Below are positions 37,040 to 48,238 of a stretch of DNA of 64,000 bases, piece after piece. The stretch spans positions 62,001 through 126,000 of the forward strand of contig JAGWWY010000003.1 of assembly GCA_018970145.1 (NCBI GenBank). The letters are read 5' to 3'. The translations under genes and the position numbers were made by a program. The first letter of the stretch is position 1. Every line of letters starts with the position of its first letter. Below the pieces are notes generated by a model, which saw nothing but the letters and a program-made list of their open reading frames with translations, had not been told where the DNA came from and did no database searches. The DNA is from Gammaproteobacteria bacterium (GTDB lineage: Bacteria; Pseudomonadota; Gammaproteobacteria; Steroidobacterales; Steroidobacteraceae).

Positions 37040-37606
37040 ATGCGTAACGCCTCAGGAACTTGGTCTCGTCAGACGGGGTGGTGGGTCTTGGCCGTCGCCG
37101 TGTTGCTTAGTGGCTGCGGCGTGAACCCGCAGAAAGTGACCGTGCCGGTGGTACCGGCGGTCGACCTCCAGCGCTTCATGGGTCCCTGGTATGTGATCGC
37201 GGTTATTCCGACCTTCATCGAGAAAGACATCTACAACGCGGTCGAGTCCTATGAACTTGCATCGGATGGCACGATCCTCACGACCTTCACCTTCAACAAG
37301 GGCGCGCTCGATGGACCGGCCAAGGAGATGAATCCGAAGGGTTTCGTCATTCCGGGCACCAATAACGCCATCTGGGGCATGCAGTTCATCTGGCCAGTCA
37401 AGGCGGAGTACGTCATTTCCCACGTGGATGCGAACTACACCGAGACGATCATAGCCCGCAGCGCCCGCGACTACGTCTGGGTCATGGCTCGCACCCCGTC
37501 CATCGATGAGGCTCGATATCGCGAGCTGGTCGGCAAGGTGGGTGCCATGGGTTACGACATCAACAAACTCGTCCGCATCAGCCACCGCTCCGCGGCTAGC
37601 CGATGA
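37040..37606 (+). CDS. Lipocalin family outer-membrane lipoprotein (Blc-like)
   Basis: A 188-residue bacterial lipocalin. The lipobox is LLSGC (Cys26 or thereabouts), so the mature protein is lipid-anchored. The lipocalin fold begins VDLQRFMGPWYVIAVIPTF (about 42-60), where GPWYVIA is the diagnostic GxW motif, and VWVMARTPSID and the C-terminal VRISH are as in Blc. Such proteins bind lipids or hydrophobic ligands at the inner face of the outer membrane. Start ATG 37040 has GGAG 9 nt upstream. Same direction as the preceding unknown protein, 30 bp apart. Confidence 0.92.
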   Translation: MRNASGTWSRQTGWWVLAVAVLLSGCGVNPQKVTVPVVPAVDLQRFMGPWYVIAVIPTFIEKDIYNAVESYELASDGTILTTFTFNKGALDGPAKEMNPKGFVIPGTNNAIWGMQFIWPVKAEYVISHVDANYTETIIARSARDYVWVMARTPSIDEARYRELVGKVGAMGYDINKLVRISHRSAASR

Positions 37607-37740
37607 CGACCTAAATCGTTGATTTAAAACACGAAAATTTCCGATATCCTGTCCTGCGGGCGCAATGGTCGTCGCCAACTCGCCGCTGATCGCCCCCCTT
37701 GCTAGACTGCCGAGGTTTTTCGCCCGGTTGCAGGGATGTC

Positions 37741-39900
37741 ATGAGCAAGGACGATATTCTGAACTCCGAGTCCATCGGGGTCTGGACCAAGGCGGCTGCC
37801 AAATCCGCGCCGGGGGGTAACCCGGAAGCGCTGGTTTGGGCCACCCCCGAGGGTCTTTCGGTCAAGCCGCTGTATACGGCGGCCGATGTTGTGGGGCTAC
37901 CCTACACCGATACCCTGCCCGGTTTTGCGCCCTTCATCCGCGGCCCACAGGCCACGATGTATGCGGTGCGTCCCTGGACCATTCGCCAGTACGCCGGCTT
38001 CTCCACCGCAGAAGCCTCCAACGCGTTCTATCGCAAGGCACTGGCTGCCGGTGGGCAGGGTGTTTCCGTTGCGTTCGACCTTGCGACCCATCGTGGTTAC
38101 GACAGCGACCATCCGCGTGTGACGGGTGATGTGGGCAAGGCGGGTGTCGCCATCGATTCCGTCGAGGACATGAAGATCCTCTTCGACGGTATTCCACTCG
38201 ATCGCGTGTCGGTCTCTATGACCATGAACGGAGCGGTGCTGCCAGTGCTCGCCGCCTATGTCGTAGCCGCCGAAGAGCAGGGTGTCGCCCAGGACCAGCT
38301 CTCGGGCACGATCCAGAACGACATCCTCAAAGAATTCATGGTGCGCAACACCTATATCTATCCACCGGAACCCTCGATGCGTGTCGTCGGCGACATCATC
38401 GAATACACCGCACGGCGGATGCCGAAGTTCAACTCCATTTCGATTTCCGGCTATCACATGCAGGAAGCGGGTGCCAATCAGGCGCTGGAATTGGCTTTCA
38501 CGCTCGCCGATGGCAAGGAATACGTCAAAACCGCTATCGCCAAGGGCCTCGATGTGGACGAGTTCGCTGGACGTCTCAGCTTCTTCTGGGGCATCGGCAT
38601 GAACTTCTATCTCGAGATCGCCAAGATGCGCGCAGCGCGCTTGCTCTGGTGGAAGATCATGTCGGGCTTCGCTGCCAAGAACCCGAAGAGCCTGATGCTG
38701 CGGACGCACTGCCAGACCTCGGGTTGGAGCCTCACGGAACAGGACCCGTACAACAACATCGTTCGCACCACCATCGAAGCGATGGCAGCTGTTTTTGGCG
38801 GTACGCAAAGCTTGCATACCAACTCTTTCGACGAGGCCATCGCACTACCGACGGAGTTCAGTGCGCGTATCGCTCGAAACACACAGCTCATCCTGCAAGA
38901 GGAGTCGCAGATCACCAAGGTGGTCGATCCGTGGGCTGGCAGTTACATGATGGAGCGGCTGACGCAGGAGATGGCGGACAAGGCTTGGGCCATCATCGAG
39001 GAAGTCGATGCGATGGGTGGTATGACGCGCGCCGTCGAGAGCGGCTGGGCGAAGTTGCGTATCGAGGCCAGCGCTGCCGAGAAGCAGGCGAGGATTGACT
39101 CAGGTCGCGATGTCATCGTCGGCGTCAATAAATTCAAGCTCGATAAGGAAGACCCCGTCGAGATCCTCGAGATCGATAACGTTGCGGTGCGCGAAAATCA
39201 GCTTGCACGGCTCAAGTCGGTTCGCGCCAGTCGTGACGAGGTCCGGGTGCGGCAGACTCTCGAAGCGTTGACGAACGCGGCGCGGCAGCGTGAAGGCAAT
39301 CTGCTTGAGCTCAGTATCGACGCGATGCGCGAGCGCGCGACGGTGGGTGAAGTCAGTGACGCTCTTGAGCAAGTCTGGGGCCGTCATCGTGCCAACTCCC
39401 AGGAGGTCAGTGGCGTGTACGCAGGAGCTTACGAAAGCGCAGACGCTTGGAACGCATTGAAGACCGAGATCGATGATTTCGCCGCCGCCGCCGGCCGCCG
39501 GCCGCGCGTGATGATCGCGAAGCTCGGTCAGGACGGGCACGATCGAGGTGCAAAAGTCGTTGCCAGCGCCTTCGCCGACCTCGGTTTCGACGTCGATGTG
39601 GGTCCGTTGTTCCAAACGCCGGAGGAATGTGCCCGTCAGGCCATTGAGAATGACGTTCATGCGGTGGGCGTCAGCACCCTCGCTGCTGGTCACAAGACGT
39701 TGGTCCCCGAGATCGTCCGTGCGTTGCGCGCTCAGGGTGCCAACGACATCATCGTTTTCGTCGGTGGTGTCGTGCCGCAGCAGGATTACGAGTTTTTGTA
39801 CGGCACTGGCGTGAAGGGAATCTATGGTCCGGGTACGCCGATTCCCGAAAGTGCCCGTGACGTGTTGAAACACATCAAGGATGCCTGTGCCATCGGTTGA
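37741..39900 (+). CDS. Methylmalonyl-CoA mutase (fused large subunit)
   Basis: A 719-residue adenosylcobalamin-dependent enzyme that isomerises methylmalonyl-CoA to succinyl-CoA. The N-terminal TIM barrel has [18 protein letters not shown] (about 78-95) and [19 protein letters not shown] near 310-330. The C-terminal cobalamin domain has DGHDRGAKV near 599-607, with the ligand His, so it is the single-chain form like the E. coli Sbm/ScpA. First gene of the propionyl-CoA operon; its end overlaps the MeaB-like gene by 20 bp. The 134-bp gap before it is AT-rich at 37615-37640 and probably carries the operon promoter. Confidence 0.95.
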   Translation: MSKDDILNSESIGVWTKAAAKSAPGGNPEALVWATPEGLSVKPLYTAADVVGLPYTDTLPGFAPFIRGPQATMYAVRPWTIRQYAGFSTAEASNAFYRKALAAGGQGVSVAFDLATHRGYDSDHPRVTGDVGKAGVAIDSVEDMKILFDGIPLDRVSVSMTMNGAVLPVLAAYVVAAEEQGVAQDQLSGTIQNDILKEFMVRNTYIYPPEPSMRVVGDIIEYTARRMPKFNSISISGYHMQEAGANQALELAFTLADGKEYVKTAIAKGLDVDEFAGRLSFFWGIGMNFYLEIAKMRAARLLWWKIMSGFAAKNPKSLMLRTHCQTSGWSLTEQDPYNNIVRTTIEAMAAVFGGTQSLHTNSFDEAIALPTEFSARIARNTQLILQEESQITKVVDPWAGSYMMERLTQEMADKAWAIIEEVDAMGGMTRAVESGWAKLRIEASAAEKQARIDSGRDVIVGVNKFKLDKEDPVEILEIDNVAVRENQLARLKSVRASRDEVRVRQTLEALTNAARQREGNLLELSIDAMRERATVGEVSDALEQVWGRHRANSQEVSGVYAGAYESADAWNALKTEIDDFAAAAGRRPRVMIAKLGQDGHDRGAKVVASAFADLGFDVDVGPLFQTPEECARQAIENDVHAVGVSTLAAGHKTLVPEIVRALRAQGANDIIVFVGGVVPQQDYEFLYGTGVKGIYGPGTPIPESARDVLKHIKDACAIG

Positions 39901-40909
39901 AACGGGTGATGCTGCCTTGATCGCTGCCGTACGTGCTGGCGATCGGCGGGCACTGGCGAAAACGATCACGTTGCTCGAGTCGACGCTGCCGGAACATCGG
40001 CTTCGCGCGGATGCCGTGCTCGGTGCGCTGCTACCCGCAAGCGGGCGTGCACTGCGCTTGGGTATTTCGGGCGTGCCCGGTGTCGGCAAGTCGACCTTCA
40101 TTGAATCTTTGGGTATGTATCTCATCGAGCGCGGGCATCAGGTGGCTGTGCTTGCAGTCGACCCGTCTTCGGGTCTGTCCGGCGGGTCCATCCTCGGCGA
40201 CAAAACCCGCATGGAGCGGCTGTCGGTACATGAGCGTGCGTATATCCGACCGAGTCCGTCTTCCGGAAACTTGGGCGGCGTCGCCGAGAAAACTCGTGAA
40301 GCGCTGCTCGTGTGTGAGGCAGCAGGTTACGACGTCGTGATCGTTGAAACCGTCGGTGTGGGCCAATCCGAGACGACCGTGGCGGGAATGACCGACATGT
40401 TCGTGCTCTTACAGTTGCCGAATGCGGGTGATGATCTGCAAGCGATGAAGAAAGGCATCATGGAAATGGCCGATCTCATCGTCATCAATAAGGCCGATCT
40501 CGATCCGGACGCCGCCACTCGCGCCGAGGCACAGATCACGAGCGCGTTGCGCGTGCTGCGCTTTACAGGGGCTCCCGGCACGACCGGCGAGCATCGGTGG
40601 CAGACACGCGTCATGCAGGGTAGTGCGCTGCGCGCCGAGGGATTGGATCAGCTCTGGGCTGCGGTGCAGGAGTTCAAGCGTCTGCGTGATCTGTCCGGCG
40701 AGTTTGCCGACAAGCGTCGTCAGCAGGCTTTGACTTGGATGTGGGACCAAGTCCACGCCCGACTGGCAGCCGATTTTCGTGATTGCGCGGCCGTCAGAGC
40801 AGCGCTGCCTGCCGTGCTTGCCGATGTCTCGGAGTCGCGTATCGCGCCGTCGTCGGCTGCGCGGAAGTTGCTAGACCTATTCGAAAAAAGGGAATCCACT
40901 CATGCATGA
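39881..40909 (+). CDS. meaB: Methylmalonyl-CoA mutase-associated GTPase MeaB (ArgK-like)
   Basis: A 342-residue G3E GTPase. The Walker A P-loop is [10 protein letters not shown] (near residues 65-74), Walker [15 protein letters not shown] near 150-163, and the guanine motif INKAD. It loads and protects the cobalamin cofactor of methylmalonyl-CoA mutase. Overlap with the mutase gene by 20 bp and with the carboxylase beta gene by 8 bp shows they belong to one operon. Confidence 0.95.
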   Translation: MPVPSVETGDAALIAAVRAGDRRALAKTITLLESTLPEHRLRADAVLGALLPASGRALRLGISGVPGVGKSTFIESLGMYLIERGHQVAVLAVDPSSGLSGGSILGDKTRMERLSVHERAYIRPSPSSGNLGGVAEKTREALLVCEAAGYDVVIVETVGVGQSETTVAGMTDMFVLLQLPNAGDDLQAMKKGIMEMADLIVINKADLDPDAATRAEAQITSALRVLRFTGAPGTTGEHRWQTRVMQGSALRAEGLDQLWAAVQEFKRLRDLSGEFADKRRQQALTWMWDQVHARLAADFRDCAAVRAALPAVLADVSESRIAPSSAARKLLDLFEKRESTHA

Positions 40910-42434
40910 CATCATTCAACAGCTCGAGAGCAAACGGGCCCAAGCCCGCGAGGGTGGCGGGCTCAAGCGTATCGAAGCACAGCACGCCAAGGGAAAACTG
41001 AGCGCGCGCGAACGCGTGGAGTTGCTGCTGGACGAGGGCAGTTTCGAAGAATGGGACATGTTCGTCGAGCATCGCTGCAGCGACTTCGGCATGCAGGACC
41101 AAAAAATCCCGGGCGACGGTGTCGTCACCGGTTGCGGATTCATTAATGGGCGACTGGTATTCGTATTCAGCCAAGACTTCACGGTGTTTGGCGGATCGCT
41201 CAGCGAAGCCCATGCGCAGAAGATCTGCAAGGTCATGGATACGGCGATGAAGGTCGGTGCACCGGTCATCGGTATCAACGACTCAGGCGGTGCGCGTATC
41301 CAGGAAGGTGTCGCTTCACTCGGTGGTTATGCCGAAGTGTTTCAACGTAATGTGACTGCGTCGGGAGTCGTGCCTCAGATCAGTTTGATCATGGGCCCGA
41401 GCGCCGGTGGTGCCGTCTACAGTCCCGCGCTTACCGACTTCATCTTCATGGTCAAGGACAGTTCATACATGTTCGTGACCGGTCCCGAGGTCGTTAAAAC
41501 CGTGACTCATGAGGAGGTTACCGCCGAGGATCTTGGTGGTGCGATCACCCACACCACCCGTAGTGGTGTTGCCGATCTCGCCTTCGATAATGATGTCGAT
41601 GCGATTTTGATGGTCAGGCGATTCTTCAACTACCTGCCGTCGAATAATCGCGAAAAAGCCCCGATGCGGGAGGCAGGAGATCCACCTGACCGCGACGATT
41701 TCTCGCTCGATACGCTGATTCCCGATAATCCGAACAAGCCGTACGACATGAAGGAGCTTGTCAGCAAAGTCGTTGACGACGGCGAGTTCTTCGAGCTGCA
41801 AGCAGATTATGCGAAGAACATCCTGATTGGCTTCGCGCGGATGGACGGACAGGTTGTCGGCATCGTTGCCAACCAACCGCTGGTATTGGCTGGTTGTCTC
41901 GACATCAAGAGCAGTATCAAGGCAGCACGTTTCGTGCGTTTCTGTGATGCCTTCAGTATCCCGGTGGTGACTTTCGTTGACGTACCGGGCTTCATGCCGG
42001 GTACGGCACAGGAGTACGGAGGCATCATCAAACACGGCGCAAAGTTACTCTACGCCTATGCCGAGTGCACCGTACCGAAAATCACCGTCATCACGCGCAA
42101 GGCTTACGGCGGTGCCTACGACGTCATGGCTTCGAAGCATTTGCGTGGCGATATGAACTTCGCTTGGCCGAACGCGGAGATCGCAGTGATGGGCGCGAAG
42201 GGCGCCGTCGAAATCATCTTCCGCAACGAAAAAAGCGATCCTCAAAAGCTGGCAGCGCGCGAAGCGGAGTATCGCGAAAAGTTTGCCAATCCATTTGTAG
42301 CTGGCGCTCGCGGCTACATCGACGACGTCATCATGCCGCACGGAACACGTCGCCGCGTTTGTCGTGCGTTAACGGTGTTACGCGACAAAAAGATCGAAGA
42401 GCCGTGGCGTAAGCACGGCAACATTCCTCTGTGA
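40902..42434 (+). CDS. pccB: Propionyl-CoA carboxylase beta subunit
   Basis: A 510-residue carboxyltransferase subunit of a biotin-dependent acyl-CoA carboxylase. The acyl-CoA-binding half ([17 protein letters not shown], about 128-144) and the carboxybiotin-binding half ([21 protein letters not shown]) are both present. It catalyses carboxylation of propionyl-CoA to methylmalonyl-CoA together with the alpha subunit encoded next. The specificity for propionyl-CoA over other acyl-CoAs rests on the neighbouring mutase and MeaB genes. Confidence 0.94.
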   Translation: MHDIIQQLESKRAQAREGGGLKRIEAQHAKGKLSARERVELLLDEGSFEEWDMFVEHRCSDFGMQDQKIPGDGVVTGCGFINGRLVFVFSQDFTVFGGSLSEAHAQKICKVMDTAMKVGAPVIGINDSGGARIQEGVASLGGYAEVFQRNVTASGVVPQISLIMGPSAGGAVYSPALTDFIFMVKDSSYMFVTGPEVVKTVTHEEVTAEDLGGAITHTTRSGVADLAFDNDVDAILMVRRFFNYLPSNNREKAPMREAGDPPDRDDFSLDTLIPDNPNKPYDMKELVSKVVDDGEFFELQADYAKNILIGFARMDGQVVGIVANQPLVLAGCLDIKSSIKAARFVRFCDAFSIPVVTFVDVPGFMPGTAQEYGGIIKHGAKLLYAYAECTVPKITVITRKAYGGAYDVMASKHLRGDMNFAWPNAEIAVMGAKGAVEIIFRNEKSDPQKLAAREAEYREKFANPFVAGARGYIDDVIMPHGTRRRVCRALTVLRDKKIEEPWRKHGNIPL

Positions 42435-42458
42435 TGGCGTGAAGGAGCAAGACCAACC

Positions 42459-44489
42459 ATGTTCAAAAAAATCCTGATCGCCAATCGTGGTGAAATTGCT
42501 TGTCGTGTCATCAAGACCGCCCGACGTATGGGTATCCAGACAGTTGCGGTGTATTCGGAGGCCGACCGTGATGCCCGTCACGTCGAACTGGCCGACGAGG
42601 CGATATTGTTGGGGCCTGCGCCATCGCGTGAGTCATATCTGGTTGCTGACAAGATCATTGCTGCTTGCAAACAGACCGGCGCCGAGGCAGTACATCCAGG
42701 TTATGGGTTCCTGTCGGAAAATGCGGAGTTTGCTCGGCGTGTCGAAGAAGAGGGCATCATTTTCATCGGCCCGAAGACCGCGTCGATCGCAGCCATGGGC
42801 GACAAGATCGCGTCCAAGGAATTGGCGGCAAAAGCCAAGGTAAACACCATTCCGGGCTACAACAGCCCAATCGAATCAGCTGAGAAAGCGGTCGAGATCG
42901 CCAAAGGAATTGGGTACCCCGTAATGATCAAGGCCAGCGCCGGTGGCGGTGGCAAAGGCTTGCGTGTCGCGTGGAATGACAAAGATGCGTTCGAGGGCTT
43001 CACTTCGTGCCGTAATGAAGCGCGGAACAGTTTCGGTGACGACCGAGTCTTCATCGAAAAATTTGTCGAAGAGCCACGCCATATTGAGATCCAAGTACTA
43101 GGTGATCGTCACGGTAATTGCGTCTACCTATGGGAGCGCGAGTGCTCGATCCAGCGACGACACCAAAAAGTGATCGAAGAAGCGCCGAGCCCCTTCGTCG
43201 ACGATGCGACTCGCAAAGCCATGGGCGAGCAGGCTGTCGCCTTGGCGAAGGCGGTGAACTACCAGAGCGCCGGTACGGTCGAGTTCGTGGTTGGCAGGGA
43301 CAAAAGTTTTTACTTTCTCGAGATGAACACGCGACTACAGGTGGAGCATCCGGTCACCGAATGCATCACGGGTCTCGATCTTGTCGAGCAGATGATTCGA
43401 GTGGCGGCAGGCGAAAAGTTGGCTTTCAAGCAAAGCGAAATCGCACGCAATGGGTGGGCGATCGAGTGCCGCATCAATGCCGAGGATCCGTATCGAAATT
43501 TTCTCCCGTCAACCGGACGACTTGTCAAATATCGACCGCCCGAGCAAAACATGGAGGCGTCGCAACCTGTCCCGCAGGGTGGTGGGGTGCGCGTCGATAC
43601 GGGCGTCTACGAGGGTGGCGAAATTCCGATGTTCTACGATTCGATGATTGCCAAGTTGATTACGCACGGGCGTGATCGTAACGAGGCGATTGCTCGGATG
43701 CGTGATGCCTTGAATGGTTTCGTCATTCGAGGCATCTCCAGTAACATCCCCTTTCAAGCAGCGTTGCTCGCGCACTCGAAATTCACTTCCGGCGACTTCA
43801 ATACGGGCTTCATCGCCGAGCATTATCCGAAGGGATTTTCGACTGGCAGTGTGGCGCATGAGCAGGCCGGATTCCTCTTGGCACTGGCAGCAGTGTCGCA
43901 TCGGCGTTCGCGTGAACGCGCGGCAACGCTGACGGGTCAGCGCCGTCACCGCGAAGTTCGGATTCGTGAGGATTTCGTCATCGTCTTGACCGACGAGTCG
44001 GGTCGGCGCGATCAAATTCCGGTGACTGTGCGGCCAGTCGGGCCGGGCTTCCATGTCACGATAGCAGGGCAAACACACGAGATTTCGTTCGAAGACAATC
44101 TGCGTGACATCGCCGTGCATGGCAGTTTCGATGGGCGCACCTTCTGCGCTCAAATCGAACGAGCGGGTCTCGGTTATCGGATCTCCCACAACGGCGCATC
44201 GCTGTTTGCTCGGGTCTTCTCACCTCGGCAGGCTGAACTCGAGGCGTTGATGCCGTTCAAGGCACCGCCTGATTTGTCCAAGGTGTTGCTCTCACCGATG
44301 CCTGGCCTACTCGTGGATGTCGCGGTACAAGCTGGACAGACGGTCCGCGCGGGCGAGAAGTTGGCAGCAATCGAGGCGATGAAGATGGAGAACATTCTCT
44401 TCGCTGCACAGGACTGCGTTGTGACCGAAGTGGTCGCCAAGAAAGGCGAGAGCCTCGCGGTCGATCAAGTCATCATGCGGTTCGAGTGA
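42459..44489 (+). CDS. pccA: Propionyl-CoA carboxylase alpha subunit (biotin carboxylase/BCCP)
   Basis: A 676-residue biotin-dependent carboxylase alpha subunit. The N-terminal biotin carboxylase has [20 protein letters not shown] (about 6-25), the ATP-grasp GGGGKGLRV (near 164-172), and [19 protein letters not shown] short BT linker domain follows, and the C-terminal biotinyl domain carries Lys in EAMKMENI (near 641-648). Length is in the normal range (about 660-680). AGGAG upstream. Encoded 24 bp after pccB and before the VOC gene. Confidence 0.95.
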   Translation: MFKKILIANRGEIACRVIKTARRMGIQTVAVYSEADRDARHVELADEAILLGPAPSRESYLVADKIIAACKQTGAEAVHPGYGFLSENAEFARRVEEEGIIFIGPKTASIAAMGDKIASKELAAKAKVNTIPGYNSPIESAEKAVEIAKGIGYPVMIKASAGGGGKGLRVAWNDKDAFEGFTSCRNEARNSFGDDRVFIEKFVEEPRHIEIQVLGDRHGNCVYLWERECSIQRRHQKVIEEAPSPFVDDATRKAMGEQAVALAKAVNYQSAGTVEFVVGRDKSFYFLEMNTRLQVEHPVTECITGLDLVEQMIRVAAGEKLAFKQSEIARNGWAIECRINAEDPYRNFLPSTGRLVKYRPPEQNMEASQPVPQGGGVRVDTGVYEGGEIPMFYDSMIAKLITHGRDRNEAIARMRDALNGFVIRGISSNIPFQAALLAHSKFTSGDFNTGFIAEHYPKGFSTGSVAHEQAGFLLALAAVSHRRSRERAATLTGQRRHREVRIREDFVIVLTDESGRRDQIPVTVRPVGPGFHVTIAGQTHEISFEDNLRDIAVHGSFDGRTFCAQIERAGLGYRISHNGASLFARVFSPRQAELEALMPFKAPPDLSKVLLSPMPGLLVDVAVQAGQTVRAGEKLAAIEAMKMENILFAAQDCVVTEVVAKKGESLAVDQVIMRFE

Positions 44490-44500
44490 GGCCACTGATC

Positions 44501-44974
44501 ATGTCGAGCACAGCCAATCGACCCTTTCGAGTTCTTGGCATCCAACAAGTCGCAATCGGTGGGTCGGATAAACAGCGGCTCAAAACACTCTGGGTCGATC
44601 TATTGGGTCTCGATGTGGTGGGCAATTTCGTCAGTGAGCGTGAAAACGTAGACGAAGATATTTGTGCAATGGGGCGTGGCGTTCATACAGTCGAGGTTGA
44701 TCTGATGCAACCGCTGGACCCCGACAAAAAACCGGCAGTACATCAGACACCGCTCAACCATATTGGGCTCTGGATCGACGATCTGCCCAAGGCGGTCGAG
44801 TGGCTTACCGACAGAGGGGTGCGTTTTGCACCGGGCGGTATCCGCAAGGGTGCTGCTGGTCACGACATTTGTTTTCTGCATCCGAAGTCGAACGAGGAGT
44901 TCCCGATCGCCGGTGAGGGCGTGTTGATCGAACTTGTTCAGGCGCCGCCCGAGGTCGTCGCTGGCCTGCGTTGA
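44501..44974 (+). CDS. VOC family protein, methylmalonyl-CoA epimerase-like by context
   Basis: A 157-residue vicinal oxygen chelate protein. By position after pccA it should be the methylmalonyl-CoA epimerase needed between the carboxylase and mutase. The metal-ligand pattern is unusual: the usual N-terminal His is Gln16 (GIQQVAIG), the usual Glu/Gln of the second site is Asp in VDLMQPL, while His in NHIGLWI and Glu in VLIELVQ are kept. So epimerase activity is not certain and a glyoxalase-like role is possible. ATG 44501 is chosen over a GTG at 44486 that would overlap the pccA stop. Its last 37 bp overlap the DegV-fusion gene on the other strand. Confidence 0.8.
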   Translation: MSSTANRPFRVLGIQQVAIGGSDKQRLKTLWVDLLGLDVVGNFVSERENVDEDICAMGRGVHTVEVDLMQPLDPDKKPAVHQTPLNHIGLWIDDLPKAVEWLTDRGVRFAPGGIRKGAAGHDICFLHPKSNEEFPIAGEGVLIELVQAPPEVVAGLR

Positions 44975-46797
44975 ACCGCGACGATCAGCGTGCCCGGCCC
45001 ACCGTGCACGCCAACGGCAGGACTCATGTCAGTGACTTCAATCCACTCGATGTGGATCGGATCAAAGAGTCGTATCAAGTCTGCTTTCAGCAGTTGCGCT
45101 TCGCTTGGTTGATCGCCGTGACCGACGAGAAGTCGCAGCTTCTCGCCTGCCCCGACTGCGCCCACTTGTGCGGCGACATGTCTGGCGAAGCGCTGACGTA
45201 AAGTCAGCTTGCCGATGAGTCCGCTACCTGCTGCGATGCGCCCATCCGGATGGGTGTGCAGGATGACGTTGAGACGCAGCCATTTGGCAAGGGTACCGAC
45301 GATGGCTGGAATGCGACCGCCACGAACGGCAAACTTGATATCTTTGAGTAGCGCAAAGGTCCGTGTGCGCTCGAGTGCATCGCGAGCCGCTGTTGCGACA
45401 GCTTCGAGGTCGCCTCCCGCTTCTGCCGTTTCCGCCGCGGCGATGGTGATGAGTCCTTGCCCAACGGAGGCATTGCGACTGTCGATCGCTCGAATCGGCT
45501 TGCCCTGTGGTGATACGCGATCGGCGGCTTTGGTTGCGGCATCCCAAGTCCCGCTATGGCGTGCTGTCAGGTTCACCGACACAACACCCTCGTAGTGTGA
45601 AGCGAGAAATTCGAACATACGGCGAAAATCGCCAGGTGGCGGCTGCGACGTCTTCGGATGTGCCGGATTCACCGCTAGTTCTCGATAGAACTCACTCGGC
45701 GTCATGCTGACTTTATCGAGGTATGAGCGAGCGCCGAACTGAATGCGTACCGGTACCATCATGATGCCGAGTCGATCGACGAACGAATCGGGTATGTCGG
45801 CCCCCGAATCAGTCACGATGGCGATCCTCTGCGTTTGCCTGTGATGTGCAGCCGTTTGCTGCAGCTGCATATCGTCGGCTTTCTGAGCTGACACGACACC
45901 GTACGTTGCCGCGAGACGAAACACCTCATCGGGCGTGTTGGTGTGAATGTGGATCCGCGCTTTTTGCTTGTTCCCACTAATGACGAGGCTCGCGCCCCTT
46001 TCGGTGAACTGTTCTCGCAGTTGACGCAGATCAAGCGGGCTCAGCTCGCTCGTCGTGATCAGACACTCGGTGCAATACCGAAAATGCTGATCGCTCGGCA
46101 CACTGCCGGAATCGGCCATCGCCTCGTCGCCGACGTGCAGAGGTGCGACTACTGGTCCTATCTCACCCGTTTCGAGGAATCGGCGCATACCTTCGAGCAC
46201 TTCGACGAAGCCGAGTGCGCCCGCGTCAACGACGTTGGCGATGCGCAGCTCATCCAATTGAGATCGGGTGGCTTCCAGAGTTGTGCGAACACGAACCAAT
46301 GCTTCTGAAAATAGTTCGCCAAAATTTCGTGATCGACTGAGAGTCGCCTCGGACGCTTGGGCAAATTCGCTCAGTACCGTCAGGATCGTGCCCTCGCGTG
46401 GCTGACTAAGCGCATCACGCGCATAAATCGATCCTTTGGTGACGGCAACAACAAACTCGCGACGACCCAGTCGCGCGAGATGGCCCGCGCCGTCACCCAG
46501 ACCCAACAAAAATTGCGCGAGGATGGCACCCGAGTTGCCGCGGGCACCATCGAGTGCAGCATCGGCAGCCCGCACGAGCAGCGTTCCCGCATGGGGCTCG
46601 GGTGCGCGATCAATCGCTGCCAGTACGGCGCTCAAGGTCATCGACATGTTCGTGCCTGTATCGCCATCCGGCACGGGAAAGACGTTGATTTTGTTGATAT
46701 GGTCGGTGCATTCGAACAGGCGATAAATTCCGGCACGCAGCGCGTTCGCTAGTTGCAGCCCGTCGAGTTCGTCGATCGCGATCGTTTGAGTCATCAT
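44938..46797 (-). CDS. DhaL (DAK2)-DegV fusion, fatty-acid-kinase-like
   Basis: A 619-residue single chain joining domains that Gram-positives encode separately as FakA and FakB. Residues about 10-200 are a DhaL/DAK2 domain ([30 protein letters not shown]), residues about 240-310 resemble the middle domain of FakA ([12 protein letters not shown] then KARIHIHTN), and residues about 335-610 are a DegV domain ([37 protein letters not shown]). It may bind a fatty acid and phosphorylate it with ATP. The start overlaps the gspB stop by 4 bp. It converges with the VOC gene. Confidence 0.9.
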   Translation of the reverse strand: MMTQTIAIDELDGLQLANALRAGIYRLFECTDHINKINVFPVPDGDTGTNMSMTLSAVLAAIDRAPEPHAGTLLVRAADAALDGARGNSGAILAQFLLGLGDGAGHLARLGRREFVVAVTKGSIYARDALSQPREGTILTVLSEFAQASEATLSRSRNFGELFSEALVRVRTTLEATRSQLDELRIANVVDAGALGFVEVLEGMRRFLETGEIGPVVAPLHVGDEAMADSGSVPSDQHFRYCTECLITTSELSPLDLRQLREQFTERGASLVISGNKQKARIHIHTNTPDEVFRLAATYGVVSAQKADDMQLQQTAAHHRQTQRIAIVTDSGADIPDSFVDRLGIMMVPVRIQFGARSYLDKVSMTPSEFYRELAVNPAHPKTSQPPPGDFRRMFEFLASHYEGVVSVNLTARHSGTWDAATKAADRVSPQGKPIRAIDSRNASVGQGLITIAAAETAEAGGDLEAVATAARDALERTRTFALLKDIKFAVRGGRIPAIVGTLAKWLRLNVILHTHPDGRIAAGSGLIGKLTLRQRFARHVAAQVGAVGAGEKLRLLVGHGDQPSEAQLLKADLIRLFDPIHIEWIEVTDMSPAVGVHGGPGTLIVAVQRRPATTSGGA

Positions 46798-47402
46798 CGA
46801 CCCTCGATCGAGACGGCGAATGAGGCGTCACCGAAGGACAGCACGACTCCTTCGGGCGTGATGGATACGACGGTGAGCCCGTCACGGCTCGTGTCACCTT
46901 CACGCAGACGTTCGCCATTCAGTAGTACGAAGCGCTTGGTCCGATCGGCGTCGAAGACATGCAAATTCAGCGTCGCGGGTGGCAGGTTTGCGCCCGCGGC
47001 GATTCGTTGATCACGAGTCGGTACGGGCGCCGGCAATTGGACCGGTGTCGTCGCAGGCGCACTTTGTCTTGCGATATCGACTCCCTGCGAATTAGGCGCT
47101 GCTTTCTCGTCTGCCCCGGTGAACTTTAGCGCTGAGGGGGCGGCGCTCGCGATCGTTTCGGTCGGCGCGGCGACTGCGGCGACGACCACGGGACGCGCTG
47201 CGATTTTGGTTACGTCTGCCCGAGGTTTCAGCAAGAGGACGGCTAGAACCACGAGATTGACGACCAACAGGCCGAGTAGCGCCCAGACCCACGCCGGAGT
47301 TCCACCGCTCGAGCGCGGCAAAGCCGTTGGCAGCGTCGACGGATTTTGTTGACGGAGCCGTTCTTCTTCGGATTTTTTTAGCGCATCAAGAATGAAAGAC
47401 AT
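46794..47402 (-). CDS. gspB: General secretion pathway protein GspB
   Basis: A 202-residue inner-membrane protein with the GspB start MSFILDALKKSEEERLRQQ, one membrane segment (about 36-58), a Pro/Ala-rich periplasmic linker and a C-terminal PDZ-like/GspC-like region LNGERLREGDTSRDGLTVVSIT. In Vibrio and Aeromonas GspB (ExeB) works with GspA to place the type II secretin in the outer membrane. No gspA or other gsp gene is nearby, so it is an orphan here. It is upstream of and coupled to the DhaL-DegV gene, and divergent from the phosphopantetheinyl transferase gene (41-bp gap). Confidence 0.88.
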   Translation of the reverse strand: MSFILDALKKSEEERLRQQNPSTLPTALPRSSGGTPAWVWALLGLLVVNLVVLAVLLLKPRADVTKIAARPVVVAAVAAPTETIASAAPSALKFTGADEKAAPNSQGVDIARQSAPATTPVQLPAPVPTRDQRIAAGANLPPATLNLHVFDADRTKRFVLLNGERLREGDTSRDGLTVVSITPEGVVLSFGDASFAVSIEGR

Positions 47403-47443
47403 GCGTACATGGCCGCGGCAACCCGCGGTGTCCCCCTTTCCAG

Positions 47444-48238
47444 ATGCGAGTATTGCATGGTCCGAGGCTGCGCGGCATAGTCGCGCCCATCGTGCCTACC
47501 GACGACTCATCCTGGTTCGCGGTCTCTCCCGGCTCCCTGCAGTCTGTTTTAACAACTCTCCCGACCGAGAGCTGTAGTGTGTGGTTGGCCGACCTGGATG
47601 AATGGGCAGAGTCCGATCCAGATCAGCATGAGTGTCTCGACCGATTCGATCGGGAGCGGGCCATGCGCAAGCCGGAGGGACGGGTTCGGCACCGTTTCAT
47701 CAGTTCTCGCGTCGCATTACGACGCATACTCGGCGCACTACTTTGCGTACAACCGGCGAGCCTGCGCTTCGCGATCGATGAACATGGCAAGCCGACTCTG
47801 ACGACTCCTCACCAGCACTGTCACTTCAATTTGAGTCACAGCGGCAGCGCCTTGCTCGTGGCCACGAGTCTGAGCGCGCGTATCGGTGTGGATATCGAAG
47901 TTCCGCGATCGGTACCTCGGGCTCTGCAATTATCGAAACGCGTTTTCACGGCAGACGAGCAGTCACTGCTGATTCGTGCTAACGAGATATCCGAGGCAGC
48001 TCGCGATGAGATGTTCTTGCAGATATGGACGCGCAAGGAGGCTTACTTGAAGTGCCGCGGCGTCGGATTCACCACGCCGGCACGCGATCATGCAGTTGGG
48101 CTCGACAGCTTGGTGCGCTTGGATGGCTTCGAGATCCGAAGTCTGGACTTGCCTGCTTCGGGCTATGCCGCGCTCGCAAGTGCTGCGCCGGTCAATCACA
48201 TTCGGCGTTATCGATTGTGTCGCGTCGATACCATCTGA
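47444..48238 (+). CDS. 4'-phosphopantetheinyl transferase (Sfp type)
   Basis: A 264-residue enzyme that transfers phosphopantetheine from CoA to a carrier-protein Ser. The motifs are FNLSHSG (128-134), the magnesium-binding GVDIE (148-152) and WTRKEAYLK (195-203). The Sfp size class (pseudo-dimer, about 220-260 residues) is typical of enzymes that activate polyketide, peptide or siderophore carrier proteins as well as fatty acid ACP. No carrier protein gene is in the window. The start is uncertain; later in-frame codons exist before the first conserved stretch near residue 45. It overlaps the rhombosortase by 22 bp. Confidence 0.9.
   Translation: MRVLHGPRLRGIVAPIVPTDDSSWFAVSPGSLQSVLTTLPTESCSVWLADLDEWAESDPDQHECLDRFDRERAMRKPEGRVRHRFISSRVALRRILGALLCVQPASLRFAIDEHGKPTLTTPHQHCHFNLSHSGSALLVATSLSARIGVDIEVPRSVPRALQLSKRVFTADEQSLLIRANEISEAARDEMFLQIWTRKEAYLKCRGVGFTTPARDHAVGLDSLVRLDGFEIRSLDLPASGYAALASAAPVNHIRRYRLCRVDTI

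Noticed and set aside
37897-38817. A 306-codon minus-strand frame inside methylmalonyl-CoA mutase
   Set aside because: Antisense to strongly conserved enzyme sequence; composition is His/Asp/Arg-rich as expected from reverse translation.
39100-40125. A 341-codon open frame on the minus strand over the mutase/meaB junction
   Set aside because: It is antisense to two clearly identified genes and has no domain similarity.
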